NCBI GenBank assembly: GCA_947624375.1
Contig: CANQKD010000015.1
Span: forward strand, 1 to 58,355
Direction: 5' to 3'
From: an uncultured Clostridia bacterium
Lineage (GTDB): Bacteria; Bacillota; Clostridia; Oscillospirales; Ruminococcaceae
DNA: 58,355 bases
Below are positions 49,501 to 58,111 of this stretch, in pieces. A program made the translations under genes and the position numbers. The notes under the pieces were generated by a model. The model was not told where the DNA came from and made no database searches. It saw only the letters and a list, made by a program, of their open reading frames with translations. Each line of letters opens with the position of its first letter. Positions within the stretch are counted from its first letter, which is position 1.

Positions 49501-50868
49501 TTATTTGCCAACACAAAACCGCGAGAACACCTGCTCTACCACCGCATCTGTTACCTTTTCGCCGGTAAGCTCCATAAGGCAGTCGGTGGCTTTGTCAATA
49601 AGTATCGTCACCGCATCCAGCGTTTCGCCGCCCGTCAGCGCTTCCCTAGCCGCCTGCGTGTACTTCAAAGCTTCTTCCGCACACGCCTTTTGCCGCTCGT
49701 TTGCAAACAGAGCATTTTGTGGGTCAAACTCGCGCAGACCGAGCGCATTCACTACGGCGTTCTCGAGGTCTTCCATGCCGCTTTCGTTCTTTGCAGATAC
49801 CTCTACCACCAGCGGAAAATCGGCAAATTCGCTTTTGTCAACACTAATGCCGAGGTCTGTTTTATTAAGTATGATAATGCAGTTTTTGCCGCGCAGGCTT
49901 TCAAGTATCTGCCTGTCGTCACCGTCAAGCGGCTGTGAGGAATCAAACACCGCAAGAGCCAGCTCACAGTTTTGCAGCTTTCCCTGCGCCAGGTCAACGC
50001 CAACGCTCTCGACCTCATCGCCTGCGGTGTGAATGCCTGCCGTGTCGCTCAGGCGCAGCAAAACGCCGCCGACCTCAGCACTTTCTTCGATAACATCGCG
50101 CGTTGTGCCTGCAACATCTGTAACGATCGACCGCCTGTAGCCCAGCAGCATATTCATCAGCGTGGATTTGCCAACATTCGGCTTGCCTACTATAGCGGTA
50201 TCGCAGCCGTTTCTGAAAATTCTGCCGCTGTCGTAGGTGAGCAAAATGCGCTCCAGCGCCGAAGAAACATCATACAGAGCTTCTTCCATGCTCCCCTGCT
50301 CCACCGCAGGGATATCCTCGTCTGGGTAGTCGTTCCATGCGGCTAAGTCTGCAAGCAGGCTGAGAAGCTTCTGGCACGCCTCGTTTATCCGCTTGAAAAG
50401 CCTGCCCTCTTTTACGCCGTTGGCGCTGCGCAGAGCGCTGTCACCGCCGGCAGAAATAAGCTCCATGACCGACTCTGCCTGCGTGAGAGACATTTTGCCG
50501 TTGAGAAAGGCGCGTTTTGTAAACTCCCCTGCCGCAGCAGGCTTTGCACCGCTTTCAATGCAGGCGCGCAGAACGCGCTTTGTAAGGTACACGCCGCCAT
50601 GGCATGAGATCTCGGCGACGTTTTCGCCTGTGTAGCTTTTTGGCGCGCGGAACACTGTAAGAAGCGCATCATCGAGCCGCTCGCCGCCGTACACCACCTT
50701 GCCGTAAACGCAGGTATGACCGCGCATTTCAACCACTTCTTCGCCGCCGAACGGCTGAAAGATCTTCGCCGCAATATCTATCGCCTTTTCGCCGCTTATG
50801 CGAATTACCGAAATTCCCCCGGCAGCCGGCGGAGTTGAAACTGCGCACACGGTATCATTTATTTCGCT
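49501..50868 (-). CDS. mnmE: tRNA modification GTPase MnmE (TrmE)
   Basis: 455 residues. N-terminal folate-binding domain (NDTVCAVSTPPAAGGISVIRISG), then helical domain with an inserted G domain: GKPNVGKSTLMN (G1), DVAGTTRD (G2), DTAGI (G3) and NKTD (G4). The C-terminal CVGK supplies the conserved Cys of the C-x-G-K motif. With MnmG it modifies U34 of tRNAs. The start is TTG at 50868 with AAAGGGG about 7 bases before; the open frame begins 11 codons earlier at another TTG without a ribosome site. Confidence 0.96.
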   Translation of the reverse strand, partial: SEINDTVCAVSTPPAAGGISVIRISGEKAIDIAAKIFQPFGGEEVVEMRGHTCVYGKVVYGGERLDDALLTVFRAPKSYTGENVAEISCHGGVYLTKRVLRACIESGAKPAAAGEFTKRAFLNGKMSLTQAESVMELISAGGDSALRSANGVKEGRLFKRINEACQKLLSLLADLAAWNDYPDEDIPAVEQGSMEEALYDVSSALERILLTYDSGRIFRNGCDTAIVGKPNVGKSTLMNMLLGYRRSIVTDVAGTTRDVIEESAEVGGVLLRLSDTAGIHTAGDEVESVGVDLAQGKLQNCELALAVFDSSQPLDGDDRQILESLRGKNCIIILNKTDLGISVDKSEFADFPLVVEVSAKNESGMEDLENAVVNALGLREFDPQNALFANERQKACAEEALKYTQAAREALTGGETLDAVTILIDKATDCLMELTGEKVTDAVVEQVFSRFCVGK

Positions 50869-50960
50869 CAAAATATCGCCCCTTTGAAATCGCCGCCGCA
50901 AAATAAGCGACGGCGAACCACATTTTTATTTTACGATTTTACGCTTTTACGCTATAACTC

Positions 50961-51860
50961 TCAGAGCTTTTCGGGGTACTCCCCTGCCTCGATCAAGCTT
51001 TTTATGCAATCTCTGAAAAGCTGCGTATCTTCGGCATAAGTTACGCCGAACCACTTGTCATTTGTCTCAAAGACCTTAACTTTACACTCGCCTTTGCCCA
51101 GCATTTCCTCAATGATAATAGGCAGCAGAAACTCGGCTTTCAGATCGTTTATATTGTCTTTAAGAAACGTTTTGAAACGATCTTCCAGAGCATCTATAAA
51201 TTCGGGAGTGCAAGCCCACATATTCATCGAAACATAGCTGTTTTCGTCTATCTCCTCATTCGTTTTGAGAGAGCGCACCTTGCCGTCGTCGCAGCGGCGT
51301 ATTTCAAAAGTCTCTTTAATGCTGCTCAGGCAATTTTCACTGTCAACGCCGCAAACGCCCCTGGTTACCGTGCCGTTATCAGAAAGAGTATTTTTCAGTA
51401 TAAAACCTGCCATGCCCAGAGTGTTCGGGTCTTCGTTTTCGCGCAGGAAATCAACAAGGCTGTAAAACGCCTGCCTGCCGTAAAAGTCGTCGGCATTTAT
51501 AATAATGAAAGGCTCTTTCACCGCGCCTTTGCAGCAAAGTATCGCGTGACCCGTGCCCCACGGCTTTGTTCTTTCGGGCGCGCTGAAGCCCTCGGGAAGC
51601 ATATCGGTGTGCTGGTAGACATACTGCGTTTCAACTATTTTCGAGATCCTGTCCCCTATGCTTTCTCTGAACTGCTCCTCAAAGTCTTTTCTGATAATGA
51701 AGACCACCTTGCCCACGCCTGCTTTTACGGCATCGTATATTGAGTAGTCCATGATTATCTCGTTGTTCGGACCTACGTTTGCAAGCTGCTTTATGCCTTT
51801 GCCAAAGCGCGAACCCATTCCTGCCGCCATTATGACGAGCGTTATTTTCTTCTGTGACAT
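50961..51860 (-). CDS. Sugar-phosphate nucleotidyltransferase family protein
   Basis: 299 residues. KITLVIMAAGMGSRFGKGIKQL is the nucleotide-binding start (GxGxRxxxxxK) of nucleotidyltransferases such as glucose-1-phosphate uridylyl/thymidylyltransferases. IIINADDFYGRQAF is the metal-binding Asp motif, and MNMWACTPEFIDAL the sugar-binding strand. It would join a sugar phosphate to an NTP to give an NDP-sugar for wall or capsule polymers. The next gene on the other strand is an LCP protein that attaches such polymers to the wall. The ribosome site GGAGG precedes ATG 51860. The exact sugar and nucleotide are not predictable. Confidence 0.85.
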   Translation of the reverse strand: MSQKKITLVIMAAGMGSRFGKGIKQLANVGPNNEIIMDYSIYDAVKAGVGKVVFIIRKDFEEQFRESIGDRISKIVETQYVYQHTDMLPEGFSAPERTKPWGTGHAILCCKGAVKEPFIIINADDFYGRQAFYSLVDFLRENEDPNTLGMAGFILKNTLSDNGTVTRGVCGVDSENCLSSIKETFEIRRCDDGKVRSLKTNEEIDENSYVSMNMWACTPEFIDALEDRFKTFLKDNINDLKAEFLLPIIIEEMLGKGECKVKVFETNDKWFGVTYAEDTQLFRDCIKSLIEAGEYPEKL

Positions 51861-51967
51861 TGTTATCCTCCGTTCAATTAGTTAAAAGATATAGCAAGTT
51901 TGTTATGATAAAATCAAAATTACTACATACATTATAATATATATTTTTCTTTATGTCAACAAAATAT

Positions 51968-51996
51968 TTGACAAGCACGCATAAATATGTTATACT
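51968..51996 (+). promoter_or_regulatory. Promoter of the LCP gene
   Basis: TTGACA (51968-51973), 17-base spacer, TATACT (51991-51996), 55 bases before the ATG. Confidence 0.75.
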
Positions 51997-52050
51997 GTTT
52001 TGTGTACGTCGAAAAATGTTGTGACCATATATTAAAGTAAGGAGATAGTT

Positions 52051-53565
52051 ATGTCGGACAACAGAGAAAAAGATATAAACGATATAATAGCCGAGGCTAT
52101 GCAGAAACGCGCGGAGCGTTTAAAGCAGCAGGCGGCAGAAAACGGCGGGGGCAGGGAAGTGCCATCTTCTTCGGAGCAAAGACCTCAGCCGGTGGTGCAG
52201 GAAACGCCAAAGCCTGCATCTCGCGAAGAGATGAAGGCTTCACTGAGGCCGATACCTCAGCAAGAACCAAAGGCAGAGCCGAAGCAAGAGCCCATACTTC
52301 GTGAAGAACCAAAGGCAGCGCCAAAGCAGCAGCCGATACTTCGTGAAGGACCCAAGGCTGAGCAAAAGCAGCCTGCACAGGAAGAGGCAAAGGCGAAGTC
52401 TTCGACGGAAGAGGCAAAGGCGGCGCAGATACTCAGTGCTATAAACTCTCAGCCCGAGCCGGAAGATAACAGCCGCACAGATGACAAGCGCGGCGGCAAG
52501 TCGGGCGGCAAGAAGAAAAAATGGACGACCAAGAGAAAGGTTCTGCTGGTGCTGCTTATAATACTTCTTATAATAATGATAGCAATAGCGGCGGTGGGCA
52601 TTTATATAATGTCGAAGCTGGACAAGGTGAACGTTGTTGACAGGACTTATGACAACTCGATATATGACAGTATCGAGATAGACCCCGGCGACTATGCACA
52701 GCCCGGCCCTGACGGCAGCAGCATACCCGATTCGCCCGACAGCGTAATTGACGAGCTGCAAAGCCAGATAGACTCAAACGTTCAGAGCTCCACGCCGATA
52801 AAGTTCTCTGATGATGTTCTCAACGTTCTGCTGATAGGAACAGATGCGAGAACGCACGACTACCGCGGCAGAAGCGACTCTATGATACTGGTATCTTTGA
52901 ACAAGAAGACCAAGCAGGTGATCATGACTTCGATAATGAGAGATATATACATCATGATACCGGGCATAGGCTACAGCAAACTGAACCACTCGTATGCGTG
53001 GGGCGGAGCAGACCTTCTGATACAGACGATAGAGAGCAACTTCAAGATAAGGATAGACAAATTCGTGCAGGTGGATTTTTTGTCGTTCGAGAGCGTTATA
53101 GACGCGGTGGGCGGCGTTGATATGTACATCAACGAATCCGAGATGACCATCATGCGGGAGGTTATACCTGCCGAGCAGGATCACGGCGAGGGTATGTATC
53201 ATCTTAACGGCAAGCAGGCGCTGAGGTTTGCGAGAATAAGATATGTAGGAAACGCGGACTTTGAGCGCACGCAGAGGCAGAGGCGAGTATTGCAGGAGAT
53301 ACTGAAAAAGGCGCAGGATCTGAGCATATTTGAGCTCAACGACTTGCTTGACACCATGCTGCCGCTGCTTACGACCGACATGAGCAAGGGCGAAATGCTT
53401 GACCTGATAACGCACTCGGTAAGTTATCTGGGCTACGAGAGGGTAGAGCAGAGAGTGCCTGCCGACGGTATGTGGTGGAGCGTATGGGTAGACGGCATGG
53501 ACTGCCTTGGCATAAACTTTGATGACACCATAAAGAAAATGCAGGGCGTTATATACGGAGAATAA
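52051..53565 (+). CDS. LytR-CpsA-Psr (LCP) family wall-polymer ligase
   Basis: 504 residues. Cytoplasmic N-terminal part of about 170 residues with degenerate repeats EEPKAxPKQxPILRE (about 12 residues each). Then one membrane helix (VLLVLLIILLIIMIAIAAVGIYI) and an extracellular LCP domain: VLLIGTDARTHDYRGRSDSMILVSLN, TSIMRDIYIMIPG, DAVGGVDMYI and GKQALRFARIRYVGNADFERTQRQRRVL. The Arg/Asp residues in GRSDSM, MRD and RxRxxGDxxR-type segments bind the lipid pyrophosphate. These enzymes move teichoic acid-like or capsular polymers from lipid carrier to peptidoglycan. ATG 52051 follows AAGGAG. Confidence 0.93.
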   Translation: MSDNREKDINDIIAEAMQKRAERLKQQAAENGGGREVPSSSEQRPQPVVQETPKPASREEMKASLRPIPQQEPKAEPKQEPILREEPKAAPKQQPILREGPKAEQKQPAQEEAKAKSSTEEAKAAQILSAINSQPEPEDNSRTDDKRGGKSGGKKKKWTTKRKVLLVLLIILLIIMIAIAAVGIYIMSKLDKVNVVDRTYDNSIYDSIEIDPGDYAQPGPDGSSIPDSPDSVIDELQSQIDSNVQSSTPIKFSDDVLNVLLIGTDARTHDYRGRSDSMILVSLNKKTKQVIMTSIMRDIYIMIPGIGYSKLNHSYAWGGADLLIQTIESNFKIRIDKFVQVDFLSFESVIDAVGGVDMYINESEMTIMREVIPAEQDHGEGMYHLNGKQALRFARIRYVGNADFERTQRQRRVLQEILKKAQDLSIFELNDLLDTMLPLLTTDMSKGEMLDLITHSVSYLGYERVEQRVPADGMWWSVWVDGMDCLGINFDDTIKKMQGVIYGE

Positions 53566-53574
53566 AATTTTGCG

Positions 53575-53610
53575 GCGCATCGGCGGTAAGCTGGTGCGCT
53601 TTGTTTTTTG
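53575..53610 (+). terminator. Terminator of the LCP gene
   Basis: GCGCATC pairs with GGTGCGC, followed by TTTGTTTTTTG. Confidence 0.75.
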
Positions 53611-54340
53611 TATTTTTGCGCTTACGCGCAAGCCTGCGGAGCTGTTCACCGCCCCACTTTAATTTGGCTATCTCACCTTTTTAGTACATCAGTATTTTGT
53701 GCATTTTATTTGTTATGAATTTTTCACTTTGTTTGGCGTTCCCTTTTTAGAAGCAAGATTATCAGAGGCAAGAGGCAAAATGTGTGGGATTTTCACTTTG
53801 CACGGCGTTCCATAATGGAACGCGGAAAAAGAGATGTGCACTACAACAAGGAGAGGCTCTCTCTTGCAGGAGCAGCGTTCCCGTTGGGAACGCCCGAAGA
53901 ATTATTTCGCTCCCAAAATTTAAAAGCGAAATAATTCTTCCCGCGGTCGTTTACGACCGCTGCCCTCTTTCTAAACAGTCCACAGGACTGTTTAGAAATT
54001 CACCTCTTGCAGAGCGCCTACCGGGCTTTTTGTGGGGCTTTGCCCCACGCCCCACGACCCTTTTGAAAAAGGGTCGATCGAAAACTTTTCCTTTCTTGAC
54101 AGGGATTACAAACTTTGAGGGTAAACGGACTATGCAAAATCGCCGCCCCGCTTATGGCGGCGAAGTAATTTGCACTTGATACGAAGTATCAACGTGTGCA
54201 TTGCTGGCTTGGAGGCTTAAGCCGACAAGACACTGCGTAAGCGCAAAAATGATTATTAAAATTTCTAAAACCGCTTTACTTTCACAATATAATGTGTTAA
54301 AATAAATATAGGGCGGACTTGCTGCCCCGAGATCTTCTGT
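53611..54340. other. Repeat-rich intergenic region before yerC
   Basis: No credible gene. It starts with a GC-rich segment shared with 95-155 (GCGCTTACGCGCAAGCCTGC). It continues with GAAGCAAGATT-type heptamers (53750-53780), two inverted copies of GAATTATTTCGC (53898-53940), the CTAAACAGTCC palindrome (53971-53998) and copy D of the dispersed repeat. Confidence 0.6.
53972..54120 (+). repeat. Dispersed intergenic repeat, copy D
   Basis: CTAAACAGTCC palindrome, GGGGCTTTGCCCC hairpin, GACCCTTTTGAAAAAGGGTC hairpin, GATCGAAAACTTTTCC, TTTCTTGACAGGGATT, then AAACTTTG. It has the best conserved hairpins of the four copies. Confidence 0.8.
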
Positions 54341-54354
54341 AAAGGGTGATAATT

Positions 54355-54663
54355 ATGAGAGATAAACTGGAAATAAGCAATCTTGACGATCTTTACGAGG
54401 CCGTGCTTTGCCTTAAAGATATTGACGAGTGCAGGCTGTTCTTCAAAGACCTTTGCACTGTGCCCGAACTGAAAGCGCTGTCACAAAGGTATCAGGTGGC
54501 TAAAATGCTTACCGAAAAGTACGTTTACAACGACATAGTGAGAGAAACGGGCGCTTCTACAGCGACGATAAGCAGGGTGAACAGGTCGCTTTCTTATGAC
54601 GGCAGCGGCGGTTACAACATTGTTTTCGGCAGGCTGAAAGATTTGAAAGACAAGAAGAAATAA
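54355..54663 (+). CDS. yerC: TrpR-like protein, YerC/YecD family
   Basis: 102 residues. MRDKLEISNLDDLYEAVLCLKDIDECRLFFKDLCTVPELKALSQRYQVA is the family N-terminus. The helix-turn-helix is YNDIVRETGASTATISRVNRSL. YerC-type proteins are conserved in Bacillota; the operator is generally unknown. ATG 54355 follows AAAGGGTG; a GTG nine bases earlier is too close to that site. A methyltransferase gene starts one base after its stop, so the genes are co-translated. Confidence 0.92.
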   Translation: MRDKLEISNLDDLYEAVLCLKDIDECRLFFKDLCTVPELKALSQRYQVAKMLTEKYVYNDIVRETGASTATISRVNRSLSYDGSGGYNIVFGRLKDLKDKKK

Positions 54664-54664
54664 T

Positions 54665-55402
54665 ATGTACGATGGTGGATTTGCATACTTTTATGACCTG
54701 CTGATGAAAGACACCGACTACGATGCCATTGCGGCGCGCTACATTCAGCTGGCGCAACGGTTCGGCGTGAAAAGCGGCAGAGCTGCGGATCTCGGCTGCG
54801 GTACGGGGGAGCTTTCTAGGCGGATAGCTTTGGCAGGGTACGACACCATCGGGGTCGACATATCTGAGGAGATGCTGTCTGTAGCCTCCTGCAAGGCTTG
54901 CTGCGAAAGCAGCGTTCAATACATACACCAGGATATGACAAAGCTTGATCTGGGCGGCGAGGTCGATTTACTTGTTTCATCGCTTGATTGTTTTTGTCAT
55001 CTGCGCGGAGGCAAGCAGGTGAGGGAAGCCTTTGCAAGGGCGTTTGAAAACCTGCGCGGCGGCGGTGTATTCATTTTTGACATGAACACTGTTTTCAAGC
55101 ACAGCGAGGTGCTTGCCGACAACGCGTTTGTTTTTGAGAACGAGCAGGTGTTTTGCGTATGGCAGAATTTTTACAGCGGCGGCGGCAGGGTAGAGATAGC
55201 GCTTGATATGTTCGCATACGGCAGGGACGGCAGATACGACAGGTTCTGCGAGGATTTTGAAGAATACGCATACCCTCTGGCGGACGTGGGAAAGTGGCTT
55301 AAAGAGGCAGGCTTTGAAGTGGCAGGCATATTTGACGGGCTGGGCGAAGAAGCGGCGACAGAGCAGTGCGAGAGGGCATTATTTGTAGTAATTAAGAAGT
55401 AG
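54665..55402 (+). CDS. Class I SAM-dependent methyltransferase
   Basis: 245 residues. SAM-binding motif AADLGCGTGELSRRIA near residue 40, DISEEMLSVA (motif II Asp-containing strand end), and VDLLVSSLDCFCHL (motif IV). The family covers small-molecule and rRNA/tRNA methylases, so the substrate is unknown. It begins TATGTACGATGG directly after yerC and ends eight bases before hslO, so it belongs to a yerC-methyltransferase-hslO-membrane protein operon. Confidence 0.88.
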   Translation: MYDGGFAYFYDLLMKDTDYDAIAARYIQLAQRFGVKSGRAADLGCGTGELSRRIALAGYDTIGVDISEEMLSVASCKACCESSVQYIHQDMTKLDLGGEVDLLVSSLDCFCHLRGGKQVREAFARAFENLRGGGVFIFDMNTVFKHSEVLADNAFVFENEQVFCVWQNFYSGGGRVEIALDMFAYGRDGRYDRFCEDFEEYAYPLADVGKWLKEAGFEVAGIFDGLGEEAATEQCERALFVVIKK

Positions 55403-55410
55403 GAGATATT

Positions 55411-56301
55411 ATGGGCAGGATAGTCAGGGCGATATCTGCCGATGCATCGGTAGTGTGCAGCGCTATTGACGGCAAAGATATAGTAAACGAGATAGAGCGG
55501 ATACACAAAACTTCGGCGGTGGTGACTGCGGCTCTGGGCAGGCTGGCAATGGCGGCATCGCTTATGGGGTTTGGTCTTAAAGGCGAAAAAGACAGTGTAA
55601 CAGTGCGCATAAACGGCGGTGGTCCGTGCGGCGCGCTTATTGCTGTTGCTGACAGCTGGGGAAATGTGCGCGCGTATGTACAAAACGCCGTTGTTGAGAT
55701 ACCTTTGAATAAGTTTGGCAAGCTGGATGTTCGCGGAGCGGTGGGCACTGACGGTTACGTTTCTGTTGTTAAAGACATGGGGCTGAAAGAGCCTTACTGC
55801 GGACAAGTGCCGATAGTTTCGGGCGAGATAGCCGAGGACATAACGAATTACTTAGCAACGAGCGAACAGGTGCCGTCTGCGTGTGCGCTGGGTGTGCTTG
55901 TTGCGCCCGATCTTTCGGTAGAGCAGGCAGGGGGATTTATAATAGAGCTTTTGCCGTTTGCTCCCGAAGAAAGCGTTGCGGCTATTGAAGAAAACATAAA
56001 GAAAATGTCATCGGTGACAACTCTTTTGAGGAGCGGTAAAACTGCCGCTGACATAGCTCTTATGGCTCTTGAGGGGCTTGAGCCGGATATTTTAGATGAT
56101 TTTAACGTTGCATACCGCTGCACTTGTTCCCGCGAGAAGGTGGAGCAGGCGCTTATCAGCACGGGCAGAGAGGAACTGGAGGACATGGCGAAAGATCCGC
56201 AGACGCAGGTGGAATGTCATTTCTGCGACAAGAAGTACATTTTTACGCCAGACGAGATAAGGGCTCTGGCGGCGAGAGCTACAGGAAATACGGAAGGATA
56301 G
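55411..56301 (+). CDS. hslO: Redox-regulated chaperone Hsp33
   Basis: 296 residues. Holdase chaperone switched on by oxidation. The zinc-binding cysteines are CTCSREKVEQAL and VECHFCDKKY (C-x-C ... C-x-x-C) near the C-terminus, as expected. N-terminal MGRIVRAISADASVVCSAIDG and central GGPCGALIAVADSWGNVRAYV are typical. The ribosome site TAGGAG lies before ATG 55411. Third gene of the yerC operon. Confidence 0.96.
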   Translation: MGRIVRAISADASVVCSAIDGKDIVNEIERIHKTSAVVTAALGRLAMAASLMGFGLKGEKDSVTVRINGGGPCGALIAVADSWGNVRAYVQNAVVEIPLNKFGKLDVRGAVGTDGYVSVVKDMGLKEPYCGQVPIVSGEIAEDITNYLATSEQVPSACALGVLVAPDLSVEQAGGFIIELLPFAPEESVAAIEENIKKMSSVTTLLRSGKTAADIALMALEGLEPDILDDFNVAYRCTCSREKVEQALISTGREELEDMAKDPQTQVECHFCDKKYIFTPDEIRALAARATGNTEG

Positions 56302-56311
56302 TTGAGTTACC

Positions 56312-56827
56312 ATGACCGAGGAACAGAAGATGCTGGCGTGTGGTCTATACAGAAAAAGGGCGCGGAAAATACTGCTTATCTTTTTGGCTGATGTGGTGTT
56401 GTTTACTGCTCTGCTTGAATTTGTGGCAGTATTTATCGGCAAGAACAGCGCTCCCGAAATCTTGATATTCATCGGGCTGCTGTCTGTTGTATCGCTGGTG
56501 GTGATAAGAATTCGCGATGTTGTGTACATGGTGAAGCTTTTCTCGGCTGCGGCATACATTTCAAAGAATGACATGGAAATGCTTTTGGCAGCGCCGAGCG
56601 GCTTTTACAAGAGCATAGCACAGCAGCTGCGCAGGCGGCACAACCTTGACCCCGACATGGCGCGTTTTACGCTTGACGGCAAAGAGTATAAGGCTATGAT
56701 ACGCAATATGCTTCAGCTTGACAAGGGAAGCAGGGAGCTTCTGGTCTTTCGCGGCGGAAAGGTGTTCGCTGTGCCGGCGGTATTTATGGAGGAACTGGCG
56801 AAGCAGGCGAAACAGCGCGAAATATAA
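56312..56827 (+). CDS. Small membrane protein, unknown
   Basis: 171 residues. Two membrane helices near residues 20-40 (ILLIFLADVVLFTALLEFVAVFIG) and 48-66 (ILIFIGLLSVVSLVVI). These are followed by a soluble part with QQLRRRHNLDPDMARFTLDGKEYKAMIRNML and a Lys/Gln-rich end. No family recognised. It starts eleven bases after hslO, probably the last gene of the operon. The ribosome site is weak. Confidence 0.65.
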   Translation: MTEEQKMLACGLYRKRARKILLIFLADVVLFTALLEFVAVFIGKNSAPEILIFIGLLSVVSLVVIRIRDVVYMVKLFSAAAYISKNDMEMLLAAPSGFYKSIAQQLRRRHNLDPDMARFTLDGKEYKAMIRNMLQLDKGSRELLVFRGGKVFAVPAVFMEELAKQAKQREI

Positions 56828-56851
56828 AATAGCGAAAATTTCAAAAAGTGC

Positions 56852-56880
56852 TTGACAAACGCTTTTCAATGGTGTATAAT
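56852..56880 (+). promoter_or_regulatory. Promoter of the tRNA cluster
   Basis: TTGACA (56852-56857), 17-base spacer, TATAAT (56875-56880), full consensus, 29 bases before tRNA-Val. Confidence 0.85.
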
Positions 56881-56909
56881 ATGATTTGTTATCGGTTCGC
56901 CGATAGTTC

Positions 56910-56985
56910 GGGAGCATAGCTCAGCTGGGAGAGCATCTGCCTTACAAGCAGAGGGTCATAGGTTCGAGCCCTATTGTTCCCACCA
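56910..56985 (+). tRNA. tRNA-Val (anticodon TAC)
   Basis: Acceptor GGGAGCA/TGTTCCC, anticodon arm TCTGC-CTTACAA-GCAGA, CCA encoded. A GCAGCGTGACGCTGC palindrome follows, as in the tRNA-Pro flank at 6299-6313. Confidence 0.96.
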
Positions 56986-57050
56986 AGGCAGCGTGACGCT
57001 GCATATTAAGTGCGGCGTCATGGTTCTGCTATTATAGATAAGAACGGCAT

Positions 57051-57127
57051 GGCCCGATAGTTCAGTTGGTTAGAACGCCGCCCTGTCACGGCGGAGGTCG
57101 TGAGTTCGAGTCTCATTCGGGTCGCCA
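57051..57127 (+). tRNA. tRNA-Asp (anticodon GTC)
   Basis: Anticodon arm CCGCC-CTGTCAC-GGCGG, T-arm GTGAG-TTCGAGT-CTCAT, CCA encoded. Confidence 0.96.
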
Positions 57128-57154
57128 GCGAAAAACGCGAAGCGTTTGTTGCCT

Positions 57155-57425
57155 GAAGATTTAGCAGCTTTGTTGGAAGTCCAAGTTTTCTAACTTCTTA
57201 CTTCTAACATCTACAGCGAAAGGTTTTTGTTCTATCAAAGTTTGTGAAAACAACATCTTGCCTCTTGCCTCTAGTTATCTTGCTTCTAGCAGGGCAAGTG
57301 CAGAAGATTTAGCAGCTTTGTTGGAAGCTCAAGTTTTCTAACTTCTTACTTCTGACATCTACAGCGCAAAGGTTTTTGTTCTATCAAAGTTTGTGAAAAC
57401 AACATCTTGCCTCTTGCTTCTCTAG
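57155..57425. repeat. 148-bp tandem duplication between tRNA-Asp and tRNA-Gly
   Basis: GAAGATTTAGCAGC begins at 57155 and again at 57303. Both units contain TTCTAACTTCTTACTTCT heptamers, GTTTTTGTTCTATC, and TCTTGCC/TCTTGCT heptamers. A last heptamer block lies at 57470-57503, just before tRNA-Gly. Confidence 0.85.
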
Positions 57426-57505
57426 TAACCTCGCAAAAGGAGAAGCTATATCAAACTATAAAGAACTATTTCTAACTTCTAACCTCTCACATCTAACCTC
57501 TAAAA

Positions 57506-57581
57506 GCGGATTTAGCTCATCTGGTAGAGCGCCACCTTGCCAAGGTGGAGGTAGCGAGTTCGAGCCTCGTAATCCGCTCCA
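57506..57581 (+). tRNA. tRNA-Gly (anticodon GCC)
   Basis: Acceptor GCGGATT/AATCCGC, anticodon arm CCACC-TTGCCAA-GGTGG, CCA encoded. Confidence 0.96.
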
Positions 57582-57612
57582 ACGGCACACGCCGCATATA
57601 TTATAATGGTAG

Positions 57613-57686
57613 GGCGCTATAGCCAAGTGGTAAGGCGTAGGTCTGCAACACCTTGATCCCCGGTTCAAATCCGGGTGGCGCCTCCA
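57613..57686 (+). tRNA. tRNA-Cys (anticodon GCA)
   Basis: Acceptor GGCGCTA/TGGCGCC, anticodon loop CTGCAAC, T-arm CCCGG-TTCAAAT-CCGGG, CCA encoded. Confidence 0.95.
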
Positions 57687-57687
57687 C

Positions 57688-57729
57688 GTCGTCGCGGATT
57701 TCGTATCATTCGCGGCGACTTTTCTTTTA
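57688..57729 (+). terminator. Terminator of the tRNA cluster
   Basis: GTCGTCGCG pairs with CGCGGCGAC (one G-U), followed by TTTTCTTTT. Confidence 0.85.
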
Positions 57730-58082
57730 TACTTGTGGAAAAGTCACCTCTCACTCACTCCATCGCTCCTCCTCTCCAAAACGAGTCTCGCTTGCTTATC
57801 CTGTTCGCTTGTAAACGCGCTCACGACGGCTAAGCTGCGCTACCAACTCGTTTTGGTTTTGATAAAAGCTACCCTGATTTCGGGACACAAAGTGATGTGT
57901 TCCGTTTTTGTTTCCGTGAAAACATGAGATTTTTGCTATCAACTTTCCGCCACATTATTCTGTATTTCGCCTTTTAATACTTTTTTGTACGCCGCTGTAT
58001 TCGCCGATATCACCTCAAACGCGGCTTTTTGCACGCGCGTTTTGGGCGATTTTCACAAAAATTAAAAATGTTCAAAAACCCC
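57730..58082. other. Spacer between tRNA cluster and rRNA leader
   Basis: No gene seen. It contains one hairpin, CGGGACAC/GTGTTCCG with TTTTTG (57881-57909), which resembles the one at 6323-6352, so it may be the relic of a tRNA terminator. Confidence 0.55.
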
Positions 58083-58111
58083 TTGACAAGCGAGCTGCGG
58101 CGTGGTATAAT
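58083..58111 (+). promoter_or_regulatory. Strong promoter, probably of an rRNA operon
   Basis: TTGACA (58083-58088), a 17-base G/C-rich spacer, TATAAT (58106-58111). No open reading frame follows within the window. Confidence 0.75.

Noticed and set aside
49108-49938. 276-codon plus-strand frame over mnmG/mnmE
   Set aside because: Crosses two real genes on the other strand and two parS-like sites; no ribosome site.
53784-54179. 131-codon frame before yerC
   Set aside because: Lies across palindromes and copy D of the dispersed repeat, with no coding pattern.
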